The notes under the pieces: generated by a model
What the model was told of the DNA's origin: nothing
The model's input: only the letters and a program-made list of their open reading frames with translations
The model's database searches: none
NCBI GenBank assembly: GCA_900465665.1
Contig: UBJO01000049.1
Location: forward strand, 186,001 to 250,000
Reading direction: 5' to 3'
Source of the DNA: Hyphomicrobiales bacterium
Lineage (GTDB): Bacteria > Pseudomonadota > Alphaproteobacteria > Rhizobiales > Rhizobiaceae
DNA length: 64,000 nt
Position numbers and translations under genes: made by a program
In this document: positions 16,878 to 25,809 of the stretch, one piece after another
How the letters are laid out: every line of letters begins with the position of its first letter
Position numbering within the stretch: the stretch's first letter is position 1

Positions 16878-17455
16878 TGGCGAAGGATCGCAAGCTCAGC
16901 TCCGATGAACGCATCCTTTGGGGCAAGGTCGCGCGCAGCACGCGCCCCATGCCCGGCAACGCCGGCGCAATGAACGAGTTCGATGCCTTCCTGGTGGAGG
17001 CCGAAAAGGAAGCGGACGCCGCCAACCTGAAAACCGCTACCGCACCGAAATCGGTCGCCGGCGCCGGCGGCCAGCAGGAACCTGCAGCCTCGCCGAAGCC
17101 CACGGGCGGCATCCATCACCCGCTGGAGCGCCCGGTCAAGCGCAAGATCGCCAAGGGCCGCCTCGCGCTCGAGGCCCGCATCGATCTCCATGGCCTCGTT
17201 CAGAGCGAAGCGCACATCATGCTGCTTGAGTTCCTGATGCGGGCCCATGATCGCGGCATGCGCCATGTTCTCGTCATCACCGGCAAGGGCAGTTCGCTCG
17301 GCAGTGATGGCGCGTTGAAGCGCGCCGTGCCGATGTGGTTCTCCAAGCCCGAATTTCGCTATCTCATCTCGTCTTACGAGGCGGCGGCGCAGCACCATGG
17401 CGGCGAGGGCGCGCTCTACATCCGCTTGTCTCGTCGCGTGGGCGATCGGCTATGA
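16877..17455 (+). CDS. Smr domain protein
   Basis: 192-residue protein with a C-terminal Smr domain from about residue 100: IDLHGLVQSEAHIMLLEFL, ITGKGSS and the YEAAAQHHGGEGALYIRLSR tail. Smr domains of MutS2 and stand-alone proteins act as endonucleases, in some cases on mRNA at collided ribosomes. The first half is charged and disordered-looking (SSDERILWGKVARSTRPMPG). ATG at 16877 shares a base with the mltA stop and the 3' end overlaps xre as ATGA, so translation is coupled. The target of this protein is unknown. Confidence 0.88.
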   Translation: MAKDRKLSSDERILWGKVARSTRPMPGNAGAMNEFDAFLVEAEKEADAANLKTATAPKSVAGAGGQQEPAASPKPTGGIHHPLERPVKRKIAKGRLALEARIDLHGLVQSEAHIMLLEFLMRAHDRGMRHVLVITGKGSSLGSDGALKRAVPMWFSKPEFRYLISSYEAAAQHHGGEGALYIRLSRRVGDRL

Positions 17456-17829
17456 CGCCGTTCGGGGAGGCGATCCGCAAGCTGAGAGAGCGCAAGGGGG
17501 TGTCGCAGAAGCAGATGGCCGAGGCCTTGAACGTCTCTCCCGCCTATCTCTCGGCACTCGAACATGGAAAGCGCGGCGTCCCGACGTTCGATCTTCTGCA
17601 GCGCATCGCCGGCTACTTCAACATCATCTGGGATGAGGCTGACGATCTGTTCCTGATCGCGCGCTTTTCCGATCCGCGAATTGTCATAGATACGTCAGGT
17701 TTGGCGGCCGAATACACGACCTTCGCCAACCGTTTGGCGGGGTCTATTCGCCATCTGGATGAGGCGACCCTGGCAAAACTGTCGGAGGTTCTCGAAAATG
17801 CGGAAAACGCTGACGGAAAACGGTCATAA
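17452..17829 (+). CDS. XRE-family helix-turn-helix transcriptional regulator
   Basis: 125 residues with a Cro/C1-type HTH at residues 5-60: FGEAIRKLRERKGVSQKQMAEALNVSPAYLSALEHGKRGVPTFDLL in outline. The C-terminal half is uncharacterised. The ATG at 17452 overlaps the smr stop (ATGA), so it is the last gene of the timA operon, about 130 bp before gyrB. It may control its own operon or gyrB, but no operator is evident. Confidence 0.9.
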   Translation: MTPFGEAIRKLRERKGVSQKQMAEALNVSPAYLSALEHGKRGVPTFDLLQRIAGYFNIIWDEADDLFLIARFSDPRIVIDTSGLAAEYTTFANRLAGSIRHLDEATLAKLSEVLENAENADGKRS

Positions 17830-17863
17830 TCCCCTGTTTTATGCGCTCTTGGCGACCGCTGGC

Positions 17864-17893
17864 ATTGGGAACTTCATGCAAAAACCCTATATT
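17864..17893 (+). promoter_or_regulatory. Putative sigma-70 promoter of gyrB
   Basis: ATTGGG, 17 bp, CTATAT (17887-17892) agrees with CTTGAC-N17-CTATAT, moderately in the -35 and fully in the -10. It is about 70 bp upstream of the gyrB ATG and downstream of the xre stop. Confidence 0.5.
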
Positions 17894-17962
17894 CAACGTG
17901 ATTAAGGCCGGTGATTCGCCCGCGTGTCACCACGGCATCGACAACAGGGAATTCTCGACAAT

Positions 17963-20398
17963 ATGACCGATACACCCGCGACGGAAAACGGCGTTAGCAC
18001 CGAGTATGGCGCAGACTCGATCAAGGTCCTGAAAGGTCTTGACGCCGTGCGCAAGCGCCCCGGAATGTATATCGGTGATACCGATGACGGCTCCGGCCTA
18101 CATCACATGGTCTACGAAGTCGTCGACAACGCCATCGACGAAGCCTTGGCCGGTCATGCCGACATCGTCACCGTCACGCTCAATGCCGATGGTTCGGTCA
18201 CCGTGACCGACAACGGCCGTGGCATCCCGACGGACATTCACAGCGGCGAAGGCATTTCGGCTGCCGAAGTCATCATGACCCAGCTGCATGCCGGTGGTAA
18301 GTTCGACCAGAATTCCTACAAGGTCTCCGGCGGTCTGCACGGCGTCGGCGTTTCCGTCGTCAACGCGCTATCCGTCTGGCTGAAGCTGAAGATCCGCCGC
18401 CAGGGCAAGATCCACGAGATGAGCTTCACGCATGGCGTGTCGGATGCCCCGCTCAAGGAGACCGGCGATTCCGGTGGCCTGACCGGCACCGAAGTCAGCT
18501 TCATGCCGAGCTCCGAAACCTTCACGATGATCGAGTTCGATTTCAACACGCTCGAGCACCGCCTGCGCGAACTTGCCTTCCTCAATTCCGGCGTTCGCAT
18601 CCTCCTGACCGACAAGCGCCATTCCGACGTGCGCCAGGAAGAGCTGCTTTATGACGGCGGTCTCGAAGCCTTCGTCTCCTATCTCGATCGCGCCAAGAAG
18701 CCGCTGGTCGAGCGTCCGGTCGCCATTCGCGGCGACAAGGATGGGATCACCGTCGAAGTCGCGATGTGGTGGAACGACAGCTACCACGAGAACGTGCTCT
18801 GCTTCACCAACAACATCCCGCAGCGTGACGGCGGCACCCATATGGCCGGCTTCCGCGCCGCGCTGACCCGCCAGATCACCTCTTATGCCGATACCTCGGG
18901 CATCACCAAGAAAGAGAAGGTTTCTCTGACGGGTGACGATTGCCGCGAAGGCCTGACGGCTGTTCTCTCGGTCAAGGTGCCGGACCCCAAGTTCTCGTCG
19001 CAGACCAAGGACAAGCTCGTCTCGTCCGAAGTTCGCCCAGTTGTCGAAAATCTCGTCAGCGAAGCGCTGAGCACCTGGCTGGAAGAACATCCGGCTGACG
19101 CCAAGATCCTCGTCGGCAAGGTTGTCGAAGCCGCGGCCGCGCGCGAAGCCGCCCGCAAGGCGCGCGAACTGACGCGCCGCAAGGGCGCGCTCGATATCGC
19201 CTCGCTTCCCGGCAAGCTTGCTGATTGCTCCGAGCGCGATCCATCCAAGTCCGAAGTCTTCCTCGTCGAGGGTGACTCCGCAGGCGGTTCGGCCAAGCAG
19301 GGTCGCTCGCGCGAAAACCAGGCCATCCTGCCGCTGCGCGGTAAGATCCTGAACGTCGAGCGCGCGCGCTTCGATAAAATGCTGTCGAGCCAGGAAATAG
19401 GCACGCTGATCACCGCGCTCGGCGCCGGTATCGGTAAGGACGAATTCAACGCCGACAAGCTGCGCTATCACAAGATCATCATCATGACGGACGCTGACGT
19501 CGACGGCGCGCACATCAGAACGCTGCTCTTGACCTTCTTCTTCCGCCAGATGCCGGAACTGATCGAGCGCGGCCACATCTACATCGCCCAGCCGCCGCTC
19601 TATAAGGTGTCGCGCGGCAAGTCGATCCAGTATCTGAAGGACGAAAAGGCGCTCGAGGAATACCTCATCGCTCAGGGTCTCGATGACGCTGCGCTGACGC
19701 TCGGCAGCGGCGAAGTCCGCGTCGGTCAGGATCTGCGCGAAGTCATCGTCGATGCGCTGCGCCTGCGCGCGCTGCTCGATAATCTGCATTCGCGCTACAA
19801 TCGTGGGGTCGTTGAACAGGCAGCCATCGCCGGCGCGCTCAACGCCGAAGCGATCAGCGATGGTGCCCGCGCCCAGGAACTGGTGGCCGAAGTTGCACGT
19901 CGCCTCGACGTGATCGCCGAGGAAACCGAGCGTGGCTGGGAAGGTGGCCTGACGAGCGAAGGCGGTCTGCGTCTCGAGCGCATGGTTCGCGGCGTAAAGG
20001 AAGTCGTGATCCTCGACATGGCGTTGATCGGTTCGCAGGATGCACGCCTGATCGACCAGATGTCGGCTCGGCTGAAAGAAATCTACCAGACGCCGCCGAA
20101 GCTGACGCGACGCGACGGAAACCTGGAACTGTCGGGTGCGCGCGAACTGCTGGAAGCCGTTTTCGCAAGCGGCCGCAAGGGCTTGACCATGCAGCGCTAC
20201 AAGGGCCTTGGCGAAATGAACGCCGAGCAGCTTTGGGAAACCACGCTCGATCCGAACGTCCGCTCGCTGCTGCAGGTGCGAGTCAGCGATGCCACGGACG
20301 CCGATGGTCTCTTCGCCCGCCTGATGGGCGATGAGGTCGAGCCGCGCCGCGAATTTATCCAGGAAAACGCACTCAACGTCGCCAATCTCGACATCTGA
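17963..20398 (+). CDS. gyrB: DNA gyrase subunit B
   Basis: ATPase subunit of gyrase, which introduces negative supercoils. 811 residues in standard order: GHKL ATPase (DNGRGIPTDIH, GGLHGVGVSVVNALS), transducer domain, TOPRIM domain (FLVEGDSAGGSAKQ, DADVDGAHIRTLLLT with catalytic acids), and the C-terminal GyrA-binding tail. The RKRPGMYIGDTDDGSGLHHMV N-terminus is typical. ATG at 17963 (MTDTPATENG) is preferred; an upstream TTG would overlap promoter sequence. It is a single gene between a likely promoter and a strong terminator. Confidence 0.98.
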   Translation: MTDTPATENGVSTEYGADSIKVLKGLDAVRKRPGMYIGDTDDGSGLHHMVYEVVDNAIDEALAGHADIVTVTLNADGSVTVTDNGRGIPTDIHSGEGISAAEVIMTQLHAGGKFDQNSYKVSGGLHGVGVSVVNALSVWLKLKIRRQGKIHEMSFTHGVSDAPLKETGDSGGLTGTEVSFMPSSETFTMIEFDFNTLEHRLRELAFLNSGVRILLTDKRHSDVRQEELLYDGGLEAFVSYLDRAKKPLVERPVAIRGDKDGITVEVAMWWNDSYHENVLCFTNNIPQRDGGTHMAGFRAALTRQITSYADTSGITKKEKVSLTGDDCREGLTAVLSVKVPDPKFSSQTKDKLVSSEVRPVVENLVSEALSTWLEEHPADAKILVGKVVEAAAAREAARKARELTRRKGALDIASLPGKLADCSERDPSKSEVFLVEGDSAGGSAKQGRSRENQAILPLRGKILNVERARFDKMLSSQEIGTLITALGAGIGKDEFNADKLRYHKIIIMTDADVDGAHIRTLLLTFFFRQMPELIERGHIYIAQPPLYKVSRGKSIQYLKDEKALEEYLIAQGLDDAALTLGSGEVRVGQDLREVIVDALRLRALLDNLHSRYNRGVVEQAAIAGALNAEAISDGARAQELVAEVARRLDVIAEETERGWEGGLTSEGGLRLERMVRGVKEVVILDMALIGSQDARLIDQMSARLKEIYQTPPKLTRRDGNLELSGARELLEAVFASGRKGLTMQRYKGLGEMNAEQLWETTLDPNVRSLLQVRVSDATDADGLFARLMGDEVEPRREFIQENALNVANLDI

Positions 20399-20418
20399 TC
20401 GCTGGCATTTATCGAAAT

Positions 20419-20455
20419 AACGGCCCTGCAGCTCCAGCTGCCGGGCCGTTTTTTA
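20419..20455. terminator. Terminator between gyrB and the nitroreductase gene
   Basis: Long hairpin AACGGCCC...GGGCCGTT with an inner GCAGCT / AGCTGC extension, followed by TTTTTT. It serves gyrB and may also stop leftward transcription of the convergent nitroreductase gene. Confidence 0.8.
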
Positions 20456-20463
20456 TTGCACCA

Positions 20464-21057
20464 TTATCCGGCTACGAATTTACCCTTGAAGGCGACTTCG
20501 GCGAGCGGCTTGCGCTGGCTGGGGAATTCACGCTCCTGGTTGCGCTCAGAAAGCACACTCTTGTCGGCAAGGCGCCCAAAGGCAATGCCCGCCTCCACCC
20601 GGTAGCCTTCCGGGATGGCGAATGTGTCGCGGATCTCATCATGCTTGATGCCGCCCATCCCATGGGCATAAAAGCCTGAGAGCTTGGCCTGCAGCGCGAG
20701 ATAGCCCCAGGCGGTGCCGGCGTCGAAGGAGTGCGTATAGCTCTTGCGCCCCTCGGAAAAGTCGCCGCTGAAGCCCTTTGACACGACGAAGATCAGCGCT
20801 GACGCATTCTTCGCCCATTCCTGATTGGACTCGACCAGCAGCGATACGAATGCGTCCCAGTCGTCGGAGCCCTTCAGCGTGTAGATGAAGCGCCACGGCT
20901 GCTGGTTGGCGGAGGAGGGCGCCCAATGCGCGGCGTCCAGCACGGTCATGAGATCGGCTTCGTCGATGATCTCGCCGGTAAAGGCGCGGGGCGACCAGCG
21001 GTCGAGAAAGATCGGCTCGATCGGGTATTGGGATTCGCGGCTGTTGCTCTTTGTCAT
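20464..21057 (-). CDS. Nitroreductase family protein
   Basis: FMN-dependent NAD(P)H oxidoreductase of the nitroreductase fold; 197 residues. FMN-binding residues appear in RWSPRAFTGE near residue 20, AAHWAPSSANQQPWRFI, and the YAHGMGGIKHDEIR region. The physiological substrate cannot be inferred. It stands alone, convergent with gyrB and separated from the next gene by 238 bp in which no further gene was seen. Confidence 0.9.
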   Translation of the reverse strand: MTKSNSRESQYPIEPIFLDRWSPRAFTGEIIDEADLMTVLDAAHWAPSSANQQPWRFIYTLKGSDDWDAFVSLLVESNQEWAKNASALIFVVSKGFSGDFSEGRKSYTHSFDAGTAWGYLALQAKLSGFYAHGMGGIKHDEIRDTFAIPEGYRVEAGIAFGRLADKSVLSERNQEREFPSQRKPLAEVAFKGKFVAG

Positions 21058-21295
21058 GATCTTTCCGATGGTTGGTGGCGCGGTGCCGGGGTCTCCTCGG
21101 CAAACGCAGTCTTGTCACTCTTATGCGTCCGTCAAGATATGTGGGCACCACGCGCCGGAAAGACAGTGGCCCATCGCCCGGATTTTTGCCGGACTTTTAA
21201 ACGAGCGTACCGCTCGCACGAAAAGCCGTAATGACACCGGTGAATAATTCGTTCATAGGTGATGGAAACATGGTTCACGCTGAGGAGGATATTCG

Positions 21296-22138
21296 ATGAA
21301 GCTCATGCGCGTTGGAGAGATCGGCCAGGAAAAGCCGGCAATGCTGGATGCGGACGGCAAGATCAGGGATCTGTCCGGCCATGTATCCGATATCGCGGGC
21401 GCGTCGATCTCGCCTGAGGGCTTGGCCAAGCTGGCGGCGATCGACCCGAAAACCCTTCCCGAGCTTCAGCCCGGCCGCATCGGCGCCTGCGTCGCCGGCA
21501 CCGGCAAGTTCATCTGCATCGGCCTCAATTTCTCCGACCACGCCGCCGAAACCGGCGCCGCTGTGCCGCCGGAACCCGTCATCTTCATGAAGGCTACCTC
21601 GGCCATCGTCGGCCCGAACGACAACGTTCTCATCCCGCGCGGCTCCGAGAAGACCGATTGGGAAGTCGAGCTTGGCGTCGTCATCGGCAAGACCGCGAAA
21701 TATGTCAGTGAAGCCGACGCGCTCGACTATGTGGCGGGCTATTGCGTCTCGCATGACGTCTCCGAGCGCGCCTTCCAGACGGAGCGCGCCGGACAATGGA
21801 CGAAGGGCAAGTCCTGCGACACCTTCGGCCCGATCGGCCCATGGCTGGTGACCAAGGACGAGATCGCCGATCCGCAGAACCTCGGCATGTGGCTGAAGGT
21901 CAATGGGGAGACGATGCAGAACGGCTCGTCGAAGACCATGGTCTATGGCGTCGCCTTCGTCGTTTCCTATCTTAGCCAGTTCATGTCGCTGCATCCCGGC
22001 GATGTCATCTCTACCGGCACCCCTCCCGGCGTTGGCATGGGCATGAAGCCGCCGCGTTTCTTGCGCGCAGGCGACGTTGTCGAGCTCGGCATCGACGGTC
22101 TCGGCACGCAGAAGCAGACATTTCAGGCCGATCTCTAG
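21296..22138 (+). CDS. Fumarylacetoacetate hydrolase family protein
   Basis: 280-residue FAH-superfamily enzyme, resembling ureidoglycolate lyase or acylpyruvase/2-hydroxyhepta-2,4-diene-1,7-dioate isomerase types. It has the core motif FICIGLNFSDHAAETG, the metal-binding acid region TDWEVELGVVIG, GYCVSHDVSERAFQ, and the C-terminal STGTPPGVGMGMKPP. ATG at 21296 follows GAGGA. The exact reaction is open; neighbours do not form a recognisable catabolic cluster. A strong terminator follows. Confidence 0.9.
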   Translation: MKLMRVGEIGQEKPAMLDADGKIRDLSGHVSDIAGASISPEGLAKLAAIDPKTLPELQPGRIGACVAGTGKFICIGLNFSDHAAETGAAVPPEPVIFMKATSAIVGPNDNVLIPRGSEKTDWEVELGVVIGKTAKYVSEADALDYVAGYCVSHDVSERAFQTERAGQWTKGKSCDTFGPIGPWLVTKDEIADPQNLGMWLKVNGETMQNGSSKTMVYGVAFVVSYLSQFMSLHPGDVISTGTPPGVGMGMKPPRFLRAGDVVELGIDGLGTQKQTFQADL

Positions 22139-22174
22139 GCGTTTGATGAGTGTTAAGCATTTGAGCGCAGCATC

Positions 22175-22208
22175 ATGCCGGGGAGAGAATCCCCGGCATT
22201 TCTTTATT
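22175..22208 (+). terminator. Terminator after the FAH-family gene
   Basis: 10 bp inverted repeat ATGCCGGGGA / TCCCCGGCAT with a 5-nt loop, then TTCTTTATT. Confidence 0.8.
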
Positions 22209-22342
22209 GCGGTGCGGATCGCTCATGTTGCTGTGCAACAAAAACCTGTTACTGTGCGTTGAGATGCCAGCACATCGTTGGAAAGAGTCCGATGCCTTTC
22301 AGCAGGCGTCATCTTCCAGATGAAAGAAAGGTGATGCATCTC

Positions 22343-23620
22343 ATGTTTTACCAGCTTTATGAAATGAACCATGCCGCGATGGCGCCTTACCGCGCCGTGG
22401 CCGATATCATGCGGCTTGCCTATGCCAACCCGCTCAATCCGCTGTCCCAAACCCCCTGGGGCCGGACAATGGCCGCAGCGCTCGAGATGTTCGAGCGCAC
22501 GACGCGCCGCTACGGCAAGCCGTCCTTCGATCTGCCGGAGACCGTTGTCGGCGACAAGAAGGTCGCGGTTCGAGAAGAAGTCGTCTGGGCACGGCCCTTC
22601 TGCAATCTGCTGCATTTCTCGCGCAATCTGCCGGCCGCTCACGCTCCGGACCCGCGCATCCTGATCGTCGCCCCCATGTCCGGGCACTACGCGACATTGT
22701 TGCGCGGCACGGTCGAGGCACTGCTGCCGAGCGCGGATATCTACATCACCGATTGGATCGACGCCCGCATGGTGCCGATGACCGACGGGACCTTCGATTT
22801 CAACGATTATGTCGATTACGTCATCGAGATGCTGCACTTCCTCGGGCCGGACACGCACGTGATCGCGGTCTGTCAGCCCTCCGTGCCGGTACTCGCTGCC
22901 GCAGCCGTCATGGAAGAGGCCAACGATCCGCTGGCGCCGGCGTCGATGACGCTGATGGGCGGCCCGATCGATACCCGCATCAATCCGACCGCCGTCAACC
23001 AGCTGGCCAAGGACAAGCCGCTGGAATGGTTCGCCGAAAACGTGATCATGAACGTCCCCTGGCCGCAGCCGGGCTTCATGCGCCCGGTCTATCCGGGCTT
23101 CCTGCAGCTCTCCGGCTTCATGTCGATGAACCTCGATCGGCATCTTGTCGCCCACAAGGAGTTCTTCATGCATCTGGTGAAGAACGACGGCGAGCCGGCC
23201 GAAAAGCATCGCGACTTCTACGACGAATATCTCGCCGTCATGGATCTGACTGCCGAGTTCTACCTGCAGACCGTCGATCAGGTCTTCATCAGGCACGCGC
23301 TTCCGAAGGGTGAACTCGAACACCGCGGCAAGTTGGTCGACCCCACGGCGATCCGCAACGTGGCGCTTCTGACTGTCGAGGGCGAGAACGACGACATCTC
23401 GGGCGTCGGCCAGACCAAGGCCGCGCAGACCATCTGCACCAACATTCCCGACCACATGCGCATGCACTACCTGCAGCCGGATGTCGGCCACTACGGCGTC
23501 TTCAACGGCTCGCGTTTCCGCCGCGAAATCGCGCCGCGCATCGTCAATTTCGTCCGCGAGCATGGCCGCGCCGGAAAGCCGGCGGTCAAGCGCGTGATCA
23601 AGGGCGGCAAATCAACCTGA
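22343..23620 (+). CDS. phaZ: Intracellular polyhydroxyalkanoate depolymerase PhaZ
   Basis: Degrades stored poly-3-hydroxybutyrate; cytosolic alpha/beta hydrolase, 425 residues. The nucleophile elbow reads VCQPSVP with Cys177 where lipases have Ser, as in characterised intracellular PhaZ enzymes; the likely Asp is in VEGENDDISG and His in PDVGHYGVFNG. The start ATG at 22343 (MFYQLYEMNHAAM) follows AGGTG; ATG at 22334 and an upstream extension to 22175 are less likely, the latter running through the preceding terminator. Confidence 0.93.
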   Translation: MFYQLYEMNHAAMAPYRAVADIMRLAYANPLNPLSQTPWGRTMAAALEMFERTTRRYGKPSFDLPETVVGDKKVAVREEVVWARPFCNLLHFSRNLPAAHAPDPRILIVAPMSGHYATLLRGTVEALLPSADIYITDWIDARMVPMTDGTFDFNDYVDYVIEMLHFLGPDTHVIAVCQPSVPVLAAAAVMEEANDPLAPASMTLMGGPIDTRINPTAVNQLAKDKPLEWFAENVIMNVPWPQPGFMRPVYPGFLQLSGFMSMNLDRHLVAHKEFFMHLVKNDGEPAEKHRDFYDEYLAVMDLTAEFYLQTVDQVFIRHALPKGELEHRGKLVDPTAIRNVALLTVEGENDDISGVGQTKAAQTICTNIPDHMRMHYLQPDVGHYGVFNGSRFRREIAPRIVNFVREHGRAGKPAVKRVIKGGKST

Positions 23621-23765
23621 TTTAGCATAAGCTGAATTAGTGTTTTGGTTTCAAGGCCTTGTCCGATTTGAGCGGAAATCGTCTTGAAGCGGTGTCAAAC
23701 GGTAACCACATCGATTTCCAGCGTTCGGCATTTCGCCGGGCGCGGAAATGCGAGGACACCGTACG

Positions 23766-24200
23766 ATGAACCAGTCAGCATTGCTTCGCCCGGATTGGAC
23801 TCCGGCTACCATTGCCCTGATGATCCTCGGCTTCGTGGTTTTCTGGCCTCTGGGTCTCGCCATGCTCGCCTACATCATCTTCGGGGAGCGCCTGCGCGGC
23901 TTCAAGCGCGACGCCAATAGTGCCGCCGATGGATTCTTCGCCGGCTGCCGACGCTCTCATGGCCGCTATCGCCCGCACTTCACCACGGGCAACGTCGCCT
24001 TCGACGATTGGCGCAAGGCCGAGCTCGACAGGCTCGAGGAAGAACGCCGCAAGCTCGATGAAATGCGCGAGGACTTCGAAACCTATGTGCGCGAGCTCCG
24101 CCGCGCCAAGGACCAGGACGAGTTCGACCGCTACATGCGCGATCGCAAGAACACCAGGCGCGACGATAACGGCCCGGTTGCCGAATATCAGGCGCCGTAA
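23766..24200 (+). CDS. DUF2852 domain-containing membrane protein
   Basis: 144-residue protein of a family found in alphaproteobacteria, function unknown. One membrane hairpin or helix (IALMILGFVVFWPLGLAMLAYIIF, residues about 20-43) is followed by a long charged helix likely to form a coiled coil (LDRLEEERRKLDEMREDFETYV) and a basic tail. ATG at 23766 gives MNQSALLRPDW; an upstream ATG at 23748 adds six residues. It is monocistronic and followed by a terminator. Confidence 0.8.
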   Translation: MNQSALLRPDWTPATIALMILGFVVFWPLGLAMLAYIIFGERLRGFKRDANSAADGFFAGCRRSHGRYRPHFTTGNVAFDDWRKAELDRLEEERRKLDEMREDFETYVRELRRAKDQDEFDRYMRDRKNTRRDDNGPVAEYQAP

Positions 24201-24224
24201 CCGCGATCGACATCAAAACATCAG

Positions 24225-24250
24225 CCGGCACCATCAGGTGCCGGTTTTTC
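24225..24250 (+). terminator. Terminator after the DUF2852 gene
   Basis: 8 bp stem CCGGCACC / GGTGCCGG with an ATCA loop and a TTTTTC tail. Confidence 0.85.
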
Positions 24251-24282
24251 TTTGACCGGAATTGCGACGAATCATATAGAAA

Positions 24283-25050
24283 ATGCCGATGTTCCCGCTC
24301 TTGTCCAAGCCACGACGCAGTGTCCGCAAACCGGCTCCGCCGGAGACCCGTACGCTCGACGTTGCCGGACGACTGATGCCGCTGACGATCAAGCAGCACG
24401 AGCGCGCAACCCGCATCACGCTGCGCATCGAGCCCGGAGGTCGCGCCCTGAAGATGACGATCCCGAGCGGCCTGGCGCGACGCGACGTCGACGCCTTCCT
24501 CGACCGGCATCAGGGCTGGCTCATGACCAAGCTCGCGAAATTCTCGGCCGATACCGGCCTTCACGATGGCGGCACTATCCTGTTTCGCGGCGTGTCCCAT
24601 CGCATCCAGCACACGGGCAGCTTGCGCGGGCTGACCGAGGCGACCACTGTTGATGGCAAGCCGGTGCTGCGGGTGAGCGGCATGCCGGAGCATCTCGGCC
24701 GCCGCATCGCGACATTTTTGAAGAAGGAAGCACGAGCCGATCTCGAGCGGCTCGCAAAGTTCCATGCGCATTCGATCCGGGCGCCGATCAAGTCGATCTC
24801 GATGAAGGACACCCGCAGCCGCTGGGGCTCCTGTTCGGCCGAGGGAAACCTCAGCTTCTCCTGGCGCATCATCATGGCGCCACCCGCTGTTGTCGATTAT
24901 CTCGCCGCTCACGAAGTCGCCCATCTCAAGGAGATGAACCACGGTCCCCACTTCTGGGCGCTGTGCAAGAAGCTCTGCCCTGGCATGGAAGATGCGAAAT
25001 CCTGGCTGAAGCGGCACGGCAGCCTGCTGCACGCGATCGACTTCGACTGA
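24283..25050 (+). CDS. YgjP-like (DUF45/SprT-type) metallopeptidase
   Basis: 255-residue predicted zinc metalloprotease of the M48/YgjP group. Zinc motif HEVAHL near residue 207 is followed by NHGPHFWALCKKLCPG, which supplies the third ligand; the family segment DTRSRWGSCSAEGNLSFSWRI precedes it. No signal peptide, so probably cytosolic. The substrate is unknown. It lies alone between a terminator and the trp operon. ATG at 24283 is taken; 24289 is equally possible. Confidence 0.88.
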   Translation: MPMFPLLSKPRRSVRKPAPPETRTLDVAGRLMPLTIKQHERATRITLRIEPGGRALKMTIPSGLARRDVDAFLDRHQGWLMTKLAKFSADTGLHDGGTILFRGVSHRIQHTGSLRGLTEATTVDGKPVLRVSGMPEHLGRRIATFLKKEARADLERLAKFHAHSIRAPIKSISMKDTRSRWGSCSAEGNLSFSWRIIMAPPAVVDYLAAHEVAHLKEMNHGPHFWALCKKLCPGMEDAKSWLKRHGSLLHAIDFD

Positions 25051-25138
25051 TAAGCCCCCGCCAATAAACCATCGTCCAAAATATCGCAGCACTCGGAATT
25101 GGCTCGACTCACGGCCTTTTTCGTGTCACTTCGCTGCC

Positions 25139-25807
25139 ATGAAACCGGATATCAAAATCTGCGGCCTGAAAACGGCCGAAGCGATCGATCGCGCGGTGAC
25201 GCGCGGCGCGACCCATATCGGCTTCATCTTCTTCGAAAAGAGCCCGCGCTATATCGAGCCCGATGATGCCGCCAAGCTGGCCGATCGGGTGCGTGGCCGC
25301 GCCAAGATCGTTGCCGTGGTGGTCAATCCGACGAATGACGATCTCGACGAGATTGTCGCCACCTTGAGGCCGGATATCCTCCAGCTTCACGGTGACGAGA
25401 GCCCCGAGCGCGTTTTGACCATAAAGGCCGTGTACGCTTTGCCTGTTATGAAGGCGTTTTCGATCCGCACGGCCGATGATCTGAAGCGCGTAGAGGCCTA
25501 TATTGGTATCGCTGATCGTTTCCTCTTCGATGCGAAGCCGCCGAAGGGATCGGAATTGCCCGGCGGCAATGGTGTTTCCTTTGACTGGACGTTGCTCAGC
25601 TGGCTTGACGGCACCGTGGATTACATGCTTTCCGGTGGCCTGAACAAGGACAACATCGCCGAAGCCCTTGCCATCACCAAGGCGCCGGGGCTCGATGCGT
25701 CCTCGGGCCTGGAAAGCGCGCCCGGCGTGAAAAGCGTCGCACTGATTGATGAGTTTTTCGATGCGGTCGAGCAGGCTTGCCGGCCTGAAATGGCCTCAGG
25801 GAGTTGA
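25139..25807 (+). CDS. trpF: Phosphoribosylanthranilate isomerase
   Basis: Amadori rearrangement of N-(5-phosphoribosyl)anthranilate in tryptophan synthesis; 222-residue TIM barrel. Catalytic Cys is in IKICGLKTAE near residue 8, the general acid Asp in FLFDAKPP, and the phosphate-binding loop in SGGLNKDNIAEAL. It opens the trpF-trpB-trpA-accD-folC operon. The stop lies 2 bp before the trpB GTG. Confidence 0.95.
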   Translation: MKPDIKICGLKTAEAIDRAVTRGATHIGFIFFEKSPRYIEPDDAAKLADRVRGRAKIVAVVVNPTNDDLDEIVATLRPDILQLHGDESPERVLTIKAVYALPVMKAFSIRTADDLKRVEAYIGIADRFLFDAKPPKGSELPGGNGVSFDWTLLSWLDGTVDYMLSGGLNKDNIAEALAITKAPGLDASSGLESAPGVKSVALIDEFFDAVEQACRPEMASGS

Positions 25808-25809
25808 TA

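Noticed and set aside
22175..22342. N-terminal extension of phaZ
   Set aside because: It would start inside the preceding terminator hairpin and add a Cys-rich stretch with no family resemblance; ATG at 22343 has a good ribosome-binding site.
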